From positions 1-11,984 of the forward strand of contig CAZOHN010000111.1 in the NCBI GenBank assembly GCA_964579325.1: a DNA stretch of 11,984 bases. The letters are read 5' to 3'. Shown piece after piece: positions 5,655 to 11,460 of the stretch (the stretch's first letter is position 1; the number at the start of each line of letters is the position of its first letter). The notes below the pieces were generated by a model. That model had not been told where the DNA came from. It searched no databases and saw only the letters and a program-made list of their open reading frames with translations. Source of the stretch: CAZOHN01 sp964579325 (GTDB lineage: Bacteria > Pseudomonadota > Alphaproteobacteria > Rhodobacterales > Rhodobacteraceae). The position numbers and the translations under genes were made by a program.

Positions 5655-6515
5655 TCAGACTGCCGCCTTGCGCATCTCGTCGATGTAGAGCTCGCGCAGC
5701 CGCTGCGCGACCGGGCCGGGCGTCCCGCTGCCCACCCTCGCCCCGTCGACCTCCACCACCGGCATCACGAAGATCGAGGCGGCAGTCGAGAACGCCTCGT
5801 CCGCCCCCTTCGCCTCCTCCACCGAGAACGGCCGCTCCTCGACCTCGAACTGCGCCTCGCGGGCGAAGCGCAGCACCGCCGTCCGGGTGATCCCGTGCAA
5901 GATGTCCTCCGAGAGCTGCCGGGTGATGATCCGGTTGCCCTTGACGATGTAGGCGTTGTTCGAGGTGCCCTCGGTCACCACGCCGTCCTCGACGAACCAG
6001 CTGTCATCGACGCCCGCCGCCTTCGCCGCCATCTTGCCCATCGACGGGTAGAGAAGCTGCGTCGTCTTGATGTCGCGCCGCGCCCAGCGCAGGTCGGGGA
6101 TCGTTATGACGCGGAACCCGGTCTTCGCGGCCGGGGCATCGGCGAGGTTCGGCACGTTCTGGGTGAAGGACACCACCGTCTGCGGCAGGTCGGCGGGCGG
6201 ATACATGAAGCTCCGGTCGCCGGGATTGCCGCGCGTGACCTGAAGGTAGATCATCCCTTCCACCACGCCATTCCGCTCGACCAGTTCGCGGTGCATCTCC
6301 AGCAGCGCCTCGGCCGGCATCGGCATCCCCATGCCCAGTTCCCTCAGCGACCGTTCGAGCCGGGCGACGTGGCCGGCGAAGTCGATCAGCTTGCCGTCAA
6401 GCACCGAGGTCACCTCGTAGACGCCATCGGCCATCAGGAAGCCGCGGTCGAAGACCGAGACCTTCGCCTCCTCCTCCGGAAGCCAGTCGCCGTTGACATA
6501 CACGGTACGGGTCAT
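5655..6515 (-). CDS. dat: Class IV PLP aminotransferase, D-amino acid transaminase type
   Basis: Cytoplasmic PLP enzyme of fold type IV; the D-amino acid transaminase group moves the amino group of D-Ala or D-Glu to 2-oxo acids. It has 286 residues, the usual length. Seen are FDRGFLMADGVYE (22-34), IYLQVTRG (89-96), RRDIKTTQLL with PLP lysine K150, and TEGTSNNAY (181-189, E182 near the PLP nitrogen). By eye, R101 could fill the arginine position of the carboxylate trap of Bacillus D-amino acid transaminase, but the paired histidine is replaced by phenylalanine, so specificity could differ. A branched-chain (IlvE-like) enzyme is the main alternative. The ATG at 6515 has AGGAGG 7 bases upstream; an in-frame start at 6566 is rejected. 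It is last in the dgcN-dgcA-exonuclease run, 54 bases after the exonuclease, which supports a D-amino-acid role. Confidence 0.88.
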   Translation of the reverse strand: MTRTVYVNGDWLPEEEAKVSVFDRGFLMADGVYEVTSVLDGKLIDFAGHVARLERSLRELGMGMPMPAEALLEMHRELVERNGVVEGMIYLQVTRGNPGDRSFMYPPADLPQTVVSFTQNVPNLADAPAAKTGFRVITIPDLRWARRDIKTTQLLYPSMGKMAAKAAGVDDSWFVEDGVVTEGTSNNAYIVKGNRIITRQLSEDILHGITRTAVLRFAREAQFEVEERPFSVEEAKGADEAFSTAASIFVMPVVEVDGARVGSGTPGPVAQRLRELYIDEMRKAAV

Positions 6516-6569
6516 GGTCGTGCCTCCTGAGACCTGCTGCCCGCTGTTTCGGGCGCAGCGGAGCAAAGG

Positions 6570-7187
6570 TCAAGCATCGAGGGCGAACTCCTCCGGGCGC
6601 AGCCGGCCGCCACGCAGCAGGTGCTGGAGCGCGAGCGCAGTGCCGGTGGCGTCCGAAAGGGCGTCGTGCGCGCGCGCCCCCGTTCGCTCGATCCCGAAGA
6701 AGTCGCAGAGCGTGTTCGAGCGCAGCTTGATGATGTCCTCGACGGGGATGCCGGCCGCCTTCAGGAGGCGCGTGGCATTGCCAAAGCGCCCGGCCGGGAT
6801 CGGCGGGGCGACCCCCGCGAGGTAGCAACTGATCGCGATGGCGTTCAGCTCATCGGTGCCCCAGGCCCAGACCGGCGCCCGGTTCGTGAAGGCGTCGAAA
6901 TTGCGCAGGGCATCGGGAAGCTCCACGCCTTCCTGCGCCATGCGTTCGGCAGTGATGCCGGTCAGGCGCGTCAGGAACTCGGTGATCGGGTAGCGCGACC
7001 CTTCCCGGTCGCGCGGCACGACGAGGCACTGGAACGTGCCGCCCGTCGCGAAGTCGCCGTCAAGGCCAAGTTCGACCGCGCCGATCTGCACAAGCACCGG
7101 GTCGGGGTCGTCCGGGCCGCACCAGAACCGTTGCGGCGCGCCCGGGGCCGTCAGGAACTCGACATCCCAGATGATCGCGCGGTCCAA
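6570..7187 (-). CDS. DnaQ-like DEDDh 3'-5' exonuclease
   Basis: Exonuclease-fold protein of the RNase T/DnaQ superfamily, which removes 3'-terminal nucleotides with two metal ions. With the TTG start at 7187 it has 205 residues. The active-site set is complete: D8 and E10 in IIWDVEF, D112 in AWGTDELN, and H174 and D179 in AHDALSDATGTAL. The substrate is unknown and could be RNA or DNA; no polymerase or other domain is attached. There is no ATG or GTG choice near the end of dgcA. TTG at 7187 has a G-run just before it, and TTG at 7199 (overlapping the dgcA stop) adds four residues. Either way it is tightly coupled to dgcA. Its job among amino-acid genes is unexplained, and the link may simply be shared transcription. 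Confidence 0.85.
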   Translation of the reverse strand: MDRAIIWDVEFLTAPGAPQRFWCGPDDPDPVLVQIGAVELGLDGDFATGGTFQCLVVPRDREGSRYPITEFLTRLTGITAERMAQEGVELPDALRNFDAFTNRAPVWAWGTDELNAIAISCYLAGVAPPIPAGRFGNATRLLKAAGIPVEDIIKLRSNTLCDFFGIERTGARAHDALSDATGTALALQHLLRGGRLRPEEFALDA

Positions 7188-7189
7188 CG

Positions 7190-8155
7190 CTACCCCCAAA
7201 GCTCGCGATCCGGGGGATGCACACCTGCCGCGTCGTAGCGCATGGGGTGCGGCCGGTCCTCCGCGAGGAGCAGCGGCCCGTCAAGATCCGCGATCTCGGC
7301 GCCCTGCGCCACGAGAACGGCGGGCGCCATGGCGAGCGACGATCCCACCATGCAGCCCACCATCACGCCATAGCCCTCGGCCCGGGCGATGTCGCGCAGC
7401 GCCAGCGCCTCGGTCAGACCGCCGGTCTTGTCGAGCTTGATGTTGACCACGTCGTACTTGCCCGCGAGGTCGGAAAGCGACGCCCGGTCATGGCAGGATT
7501 CGTCCGCACAGACCGGAAGCGGCCGCGCCATCTCTGCCAGTGCCTCGTCGGCGGCCGCCGGCATAGGTTGCTCCACCAGCGCCACGCCCATCCGCACCAG
7601 ATGCGGCGCGAGCTCGGCGTAGACCTCGGCTGTCCAGCCCTCGTTGGCATCGACGATGATCCGCGCCTGCGGCGCGCCCCGGCGCACGGCTTCCAGCCGG
7701 GGCATGTCATCGGCCGTGCCGAGCTTGATCTTCAGAAGCGGCCTGTGCGCATGGCGCCGCGCCGCGGCCTCCATGTTGTCGGGACTGTCCAGCGACAGCG
7801 TGTAGGCCGTCACCACCGGCCCCGGCGCAGGCAACCCGGCGATCTCCCAGACCCGCCGCCCCGCCTGCTTCGCGGCCATGTCCCACAGCGCGCAATCGAC
7901 GGCATTGCGCGCCGCGCCGGGCGGCAGCGCCTGCTGCAATGCCTCGCGCGTGATGCCCTCGGGCAGCCCCTCGATCTGCGCCGTCACGCTTTCGAGGCTC
8001 TCGCCGTAGCGCGCGTAGGGCACGCATTCGCCCCAGCCGGTCACGCCCTCCCCGGTCACCCGCACCGTGAGAACGCGCGCCTCGGTCCGGCTCCCGCGCG
8101 AGATGGTGAACACTTCCGCCAGGCGGAAGGTGTCCGGCGTGACAGAAAATCCCAT
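7190..8155 (-). CDS. dgcA: N-acetyl-D-glutamate racemase DgcA
   Basis: Enolase-superfamily enzyme of the muconate-lactonizing subgroup, close to L-Ala-D/L-Glu epimerases. In the described DgcN-DgcA pathway it racemizes N-acetyl-D-glutamate to N-acetyl-L-glutamate, which is then hydrolysed to L-glutamate. It has 321 residues. After the capping domain (1-115), the barrel shows the two-base pattern: KIK (142-144), metal ligands D169 in VDANEGW, E195 in VEQP and D218 in ADES, and the second base K240 in NIKLDK, with GCMVGSS (267-273) near the end. All catalytic residues are present. The ATG at 8155 has AAGGA 8 bases upstream; the longer open frame is rejected. The pairing with dgcN 65 bases upstream is what favours this name over a peptide epimerase (YcjG type), the main alternative. 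Confidence 0.9.
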   Translation of the reverse strand: MGFSVTPDTFRLAEVFTISRGSRTEARVLTVRVTGEGVTGWGECVPYARYGESLESVTAQIEGLPEGITREALQQALPPGAARNAVDCALWDMAAKQAGRRVWEIAGLPAPGPVVTAYTLSLDSPDNMEAAARRHAHRPLLKIKLGTADDMPRLEAVRRGAPQARIIVDANEGWTAEVYAELAPHLVRMGVALVEQPMPAAADEALAEMARPLPVCADESCHDRASLSDLAGKYDVVNIKLDKTGGLTEALALRDIARAEGYGVMVGCMVGSSLAMAPAVLVAQGAEIADLDGPLLLAEDRPHPMRYDAAGVHPPDRELWG

Positions 8156-8220
8156 ATTCCTAATCCTTCTGGACCGATGGCGCGCAGGGTGGACCCCCGC
8201 GCCCCCGTGCTTTCCCCAGA

Positions 8221-9222
8221 CTAGAGAGCCAGCACGGCATCCACCAGCTTGCCCGCCCCGAAGCGGAACGGATCGGTCGCGGGCAGGCCGAGGTGGCGCT
8301 CGAGGTCGTGCAGGTATTGCCCCGCCTCGTCCTCGGTCATGTGCTGGGTGTTGATCGCATAACCCGCGACCTCGCAATCGGGGTTGGCGATCCGCGCCAT
8401 GTGCAGCGCGGCGTCGCGCACCTCGTCGGGGCGCGGCACCCGGAAGCCCGGCAGTCCGCGCAGGTGGGTCCGCGTCGGCTCGTGGCAGACGATCAGCGCA
8501 TCGGGCTGGCCGCCGTGAATCAGCGCCAGCGTCACGCCCGAATAGGAGACGTGGTAGAGGCTCCCCTGCCCCTCGATGATGTCCCAGTGGTCGTCATCGT
8601 TGTCGGGCGTCAGCCACTCGATCGACCCGGCCATGAAGTCGGCGATCACCGCGTCGAGCGGCACCCCGTCTCCGGTGATGAGGATCCCGGTCTGACCCGT
8701 CGCCCGGAAGGTCGACTTCAGCCCCCGCGCCCGCATCTCGGCATCCATCGCCAGCGTGGTGTACATCTTCCCGCAGGAACAGTCCGTCCCCACCGCCAGA
8801 AGCCGCTTGCCCGACCGCCTCCTGCCGTTGGCGATGGGATACTTCACCGAGGGCACCCGCACGTCATGCAGCATCCGGCCATGCCGTGCCGCCGTTGCCA
8901 CGAGGTCGGCCTCGTCGCGCAGGAGGTTGTGCAGGCCCGACGCAAGGTCGAAGCCCTGCTCCAGGGCGGTGTGCAGCACCGCCTTCCAGCCGTCCGAGAT
9001 CACCCCGCCCCGGTTGGCGACCCCGATGACCAGCGTCCGCGCACCCGCCGCATGGGCCTGCGCGAGGTCCATGTCCGCAATCTTCATGTCGGCCTGGCAG
9101 CCCGTCATCCGGTATTGTCCGAGCGCGTTTTCCGGACGCCAGTCCCGGATGCCCTGCGCGACCTTGGCGGCCAGCGCATCGGGAGCGTCGCCTAGGAAGA
9201 GGAGATAGGGGGTTTCGATCAT
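8221..9222 (-). CDS. dgcN: D-glutamate N-acetyltransferase DgcN (DUF1611 family)
   Basis: First enzyme of the marine D-glutamate pathway: it acetylates D-glutamate to N-acetyl-D-glutamate, presumably with acetyl-CoA, for DgcA. It has 333 residues. The N-terminal part (1-135) includes DLAQAHAAGARTLVIGVANRGG-type strands (52-73) and PSVKYPIANG (124-133). The C-terminal part carries a P-loop-like GTDCSCGKMYTTLAM (145-159) and DIIEGQGSLYHVSYSGV (214-230), both hallmarks of DUF1611. It was once described only as an NAD-dependent epimerase/dehydratase-like family of unknown function. The ATG at 9222 has AAGGAA 9 bases upstream. It is the first gene of the minus-strand run dgcN-dgcA-exonuclease-aminotransferase and is divergent from mcl1 across 290 bases. 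No DgcR-like activator is adjacent, so control may come from elsewhere. Confidence 0.9.
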   Translation of the reverse strand: MIETPYLLFLGDAPDALAAKVAQGIRDWRPENALGQYRMTGCQADMKIADMDLAQAHAAGARTLVIGVANRGGVISDGWKAVLHTALEQGFDLASGLHNLLRDEADLVATAARHGRMLHDVRVPSVKYPIANGRRRSGKRLLAVGTDCSCGKMYTTLAMDAEMRARGLKSTFRATGQTGILITGDGVPLDAVIADFMAGSIEWLTPDNDDDHWDIIEGQGSLYHVSYSGVTLALIHGGQPDALIVCHEPTRTHLRGLPGFRVPRPDEVRDAALHMARIANPDCEVAGYAINTQHMTEDEAGQYLHDLERHLGLPATDPFRFGAGKLVDAVLAL

Positions 9223-9366
9223 GGCGGGCCGTTCCTTGCGGGTTGTCCTGACCCCGACCATGACTCCGCCGCGACGCAAACGCATCCGCGATTTCATGCG
9301 GCTCAGCGCCGGTCGCGCAACTTCCTGCGAGCCAGCCGCATTTTCGCGCAGGATGCTGTCACGCCA

Positions 9367-9410
9367 GCCGCGACCTGCCGCAACACTGCACTGCCGCGAC
9401 CGATGCCGCA
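9367..9410. repeat. Direct repeats GCCGCGACC in the dgcN-mcl1 gap
   Basis: GCCGCGACC occurs at 9367-9375 and again at 9393-9401, a 26-base period, each followed within 0-2 bases by TGCCGCA. A third, nearly identical copy (GCCGCGACG) lies at 9268-9276. Such iterated sites are what a regulator bound in tandem would need. The high GC content makes chance copies more likely, so this is only a candidate operator. Confidence 0.4.
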
Positions 9411-9435
9411 CCTGCGATGCTGCGCGTGCGAAAAG

Positions 9436-9448
9436 CCGCTTGAAGCGG
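9436..9448. promoter_or_regulatory. Palindrome over the candidate mcl1 -35 box (possible operator)
   Basis: CCGCTT and AAGCGG form a perfect inverted repeat around one central G. It contains the TTGAAG taken as the mcl1 -35 box (9440-9445), so a dimeric repressor bound here would block mcl1 transcription. The binding protein is unknown. Confidence 0.4.
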
Positions 9449-9468
9449 GCCGCGCAATCTTCTACCCG
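9440..9468 (+). promoter_or_regulatory. Candidate mcl1 promoter
   Basis: TTGAAG (9440-9445) and TACCCG (9463-9468) are 17 bases apart, predicting a leader of about 38 bases before mcl1. The -35 box is good and the -10 box is weak, which would fit a promoter needing an activator. TACGAA, 11 bases further downstream (9480-9485), is an alternative -10. Confidence 0.35.
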
Positions 9469-9512
9469 GTATCCCGTCGCATACGAAACTTTCTTGCCCG
9501 AGGAGTCGCCCG

Positions 9513-10472
9513 ATGTCCTTCCGCACCCAGCCCCCCGCCCCAGCCCGCCCCAACCGCTGCCAGCTGTTCGGCCCGGGCTCCCGGCCCGAGCTTTTCGCCA
9601 AGATGACGGCGAGCGCGGCGGACGTCATCAACCTCGACCTCGAGGATTCGGTCGCCCCCGACGACAAGGCCAAGGCGCGGGCGAACATCGTCGCGGCGAG
9701 CCACGAGGTCGACTGGGGCACCAAGACGCTGAGCGTTCGCATCAACGGCCTCGACACGCCGTGGTGGGTGCACGACCTCACCGACCTGATCGAGAAGGGC
9801 TCCGAACGGATCGACCTCATCATGATCCCCAAGGCCGGCAATGCCGCCGACCTCTACGCCGTCGATGCCGTCGTCACCGCACTCGAGGCCGCGAAGGGCC
9901 GGAAGAAGCGGCTTGGCTTCGAGATCATCATCGAAAGCGCGCAGGGCATCACCAACATCGCCCAGATCGCGGGCGCCTCGCCGCGCCTGCAGGCCATCAG
10001 CCTCGGCGCGGCGGATTTCGCCGCCTCCATGGGGATGCAGACGACCGGCATCGGCGGCACGCAGGATAACTACTATATGCTCCGCGACGGCCAGAGCTAT
10101 TGGCCCGACCCCTGGCACTGGGCCACGGCCGCCATCGTCGCCGCCTGCCGCACCCATGGTGTCCTGCCCGTCGACGGACCCTTTGGCGACTTCTCCGACG
10201 ACGCGGGCTTCCGCGCCCAGGCCCGCCGCGCCGCGACGCTCGGCATGGTCGGCAAGTGGGCGATCCACCCCAAGCAGGTGGCTCTGGCCAACGAGGTATT
10301 CACCCCCTCCGAAGCCGCCGTGCGGGAAGCCCGCGAGATCCTCGCCGCGATGGAAGCCGCCAAGGCGGCGGGTCAGGGTGCCACGGTCTACAAGGGCCGC
10401 CTCGTCGACATCGCCTCGATCAAGCAGGCCGAGGTGATCGTGCGGCAGGCCGAGATGGTAGCGGGCGGCTGA
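9513..10472 (+). CDS. mcl1: L-malyl-CoA/beta-methylmalyl-CoA lyase Mcl1
   Basis: CitE-like aldolase of the ethylmalonyl-CoA pathway. It cleaves beta-methylmalyl-CoA to glyoxylate and propionyl-CoA and reversibly joins acetyl-CoA with glyoxylate to malyl-CoA, allowing growth on acetate and other C2 sources. It has 319 residues, against 318 as I recall for Rhodobacter sphaeroides Mcl1, whose sequence it resembles closely along its length. Catalytic positions fall where that family has them: R76 in SVRINGLDTP, E141 in EIIIESAQG and D168 in LGAADFAASMGMQTTGIGG. VINLDLEDSVAPDDK (38-52) and MVGKWAIHPKQV (245-256) are also typical. A separate malyl-CoA thioesterase (Mcl2) is not in the window. GAGGAG lies 7 bases before the ATG. 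It is divergent from dgcN, and its stop touches the stop of the AraC-type gene. Confidence 0.95.
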   Translation: MSFRTQPPAPARPNRCQLFGPGSRPELFAKMTASAADVINLDLEDSVAPDDKAKARANIVAASHEVDWGTKTLSVRINGLDTPWWVHDLTDLIEKGSERIDLIMIPKAGNAADLYAVDAVVTALEAAKGRKKRLGFEIIIESAQGITNIAQIAGASPRLQAISLGAADFAASMGMQTTGIGGTQDNYYMLRDGQSYWPDPWHWATAAIVAACRTHGVLPVDGPFGDFSDDAGFRAQARRAATLGMVGKWAIHPKQVALANEVFTPSEAAVREAREILAAMEAAKAAGQGATVYKGRLVDIASIKQAEVIVRQAEMVAGG

Positions 10473-11309
10473 CTACTTCAGCGGCAGCACGATGTCGGTC
10501 AGGAGATCGTCCGGCGCGGTGTCCATCGGCGAGTTCAGATAGACCTCGTAGGACGGCGCATCCGCCGGCTCGCGGCCCGACTGCCCCAGCCATGGCCCGT
10601 AGAGGTAGCCATAGGCCGCAGGCAGCCCGGCATAGGGCCCCTTGAAGTGCAGGACCGCCGCTGGGCCGCCGAGAATCTCGATCGCTTCGAGCCCGTCGGG
10701 CGCGTCGGCCCCATCGGCAAGCACGAAGCCCGCATGGCTGCGAAGCTCCGCGGCGGGGGTTGCATCGGGGTCGTCGTAATAGACAGCGACCATGCCCCGG
10801 ACCTGCGGCCAGGCATTCCGGGCTGTCAGCACCGCCGACAGCTTTTCGAAGGCACGTCCGATCTCGTGGTAGGGTCCTCGGTGCGACATCGCGGCCAGAC
10901 GGCGGGCGGGCACTTCGGTGATCTCGACGGGAAACATGGCATGGTGTCCTTTCGGGTTTGGAGGAAGGTCTGCAACCAGCGCCGCACGGTCGCGAAACGC
11001 GGCGGGCGACAGCCCGTAGCGCTGCGTGAAGGCCCGCGCGAAGCTGCGCGGATTGGCATAGCCGACCGCGGCGGCGATCTCCGGCACCGGAGCCGGGGTC
11101 TGCACAAGCCGGCAGGCGGCGCGGTGCAAGCGGATGCGGCGCACCGCATCGGCCAGTGTCTCTCCGGTCACGGCGTGAAAGACGCGGTGCCAGTGAAACC
11201 GGCTCATCGCCGCCAGATCGGCCATCGCGTCAAGCGACAGGTCGGCGCCGGGATCGTCGTGAATGTGCTCCAGCACCCTCAGGACCCGCTTTTCGATGTT
11301 GCCGGACAT
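10473..11309 (-). CDS. AraC-family regulator with C-terminal GyrI-like effector domain
   Basis: DNA-binding transcription regulator of 278 residues with reversed domain order compared with AraC itself. Two helix-turn-helix units come first: one around LSLDAMADLAAMSRFHWHRVF (25-44) and one around PEIAAAVGYANPRSFARAF (76-94), followed by the family ending YGLSPAAFR. A GyrI-like/AraC effector-binding domain follows (about 125-278), with the typical start VEITEVPARRLAAMSHRGPY (128-147) and end PSYEVYLNSPMDTAPDDLLTDIVLPLK. Such proteins (Rob, SoxS-like, GyrI fusions) bind small hydrophobic or cationic ligands; the ligand here is unknown. The ATG at 11309 has GGGAG 6 bases upstream; a longer frame to 11405 is rejected. 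It is divergent from accA and convergent with mcl1 with no gap. It may control either neighbour or itself (inference). Confidence 0.92.
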   Translation of the reverse strand: MSGNIEKRVLRVLEHIHDDPGADLSLDAMADLAAMSRFHWHRVFHAVTGETLADAVRRIRLHRAACRLVQTPAPVPEIAAAVGYANPRSFARAFTQRYGLSPAAFRDRAALVADLPPNPKGHHAMFPVEITEVPARRLAAMSHRGPYHEIGRAFEKLSAVLTARNAWPQVRGMVAVYYDDPDATPAAELRSHAGFVLADGADAPDGLEAIEILGGPAAVLHFKGPYAGLPAAYGYLYGPWLGQSGREPADAPSYEVYLNSPMDTAPDDLLTDIVLPLK

Positions 11310-11399
11310 GCTGCTCTCCCTGCGCCCACCTTTCCTGGCACGCCCCTTATGCACAGGTCTTGCGAAACTGGTGCCATGTCGCCGCAGTCCGCCCGCCGA

Positions 11400-11430
11400 T
11401 TGCAAATCGCCCCCCCTCCGGCCATATAGC
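11400..11430 (+). promoter_or_regulatory. Candidate accA promoter
   Basis: TATAGC (11425-11430) lies 30 bases before the accA ATG and is the same -10 hexamer as ahead of rpmI. TTGCAA (11400-11405) is upstream but 19 bases away; taking CATATA (11423-11428) as the -10 gives 17. The spacing makes it uncertain. It lies in the 151-base gap shared with the divergent AraC-type gene, for which no good promoter was seen. Confidence 0.4.
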
Positions 11431-11460
11431 GGGCATCGTCACCCCGGGGGACCCGCGCCC

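Larger units (their letters stand above)
9223..9512. promoter_or_regulatory. Divergent control region between dgcN and mcl1
   Basis: This is the largest gap in the window (290 bases). I see no credible small gene in it. It must hold promoters for both dgcN (minus) and mcl1 (plus). It contains repeated GCCGCGAC motifs, a perfect palindrome and a candidate mcl1 promoter, each listed separately. No convincing dgcN promoter was found; TTGCGC on the minus strand near 9315-9320 with a poor -10 box is the best candidate. Confidence 0.6.

Noticed and set aside
6541..6561. CCGCTG/CAGCGG inverted repeat ahead of the aminotransferase ribosome site
   Set aside because: A 6-bp stem in GC-rich DNA with no other support; recorded but not called as a regulatory element.
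8156..8220. Open frame extending dgcA upstream to 8377, and the 65-base dgcN-dgcA gap
   Set aside because: The extension would overlap dgcN and lacks family similarity; the ATG at 8155 has a good ribosome site. Nothing else is seen in the gap.
5517..9195. Long plus-strand open frames (5517-6530, 6621-7238, 7217-8224, 8293-9195) opposite the aminotransferase, exonuclease, dgcA and dgcN
   Set aside because: Each mirrors a certain minus-strand gene and has shadow-type composition with no domain or ribosome-site support.
9221..10069. Plus-strand open frame running through the dgcN-mcl1 gap into mcl1 in another frame
   Set aside because: It would overlap most of mcl1 out of frame, its protein is low-complexity Arg/Pro, and no ribosome site supports it; the gap is better read as regulatory.
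9462..10268. Minus-strand open frame of 268 codons opposite mcl1
   Set aside because: Antisense shadow of a gene with all catalytic residues in place.
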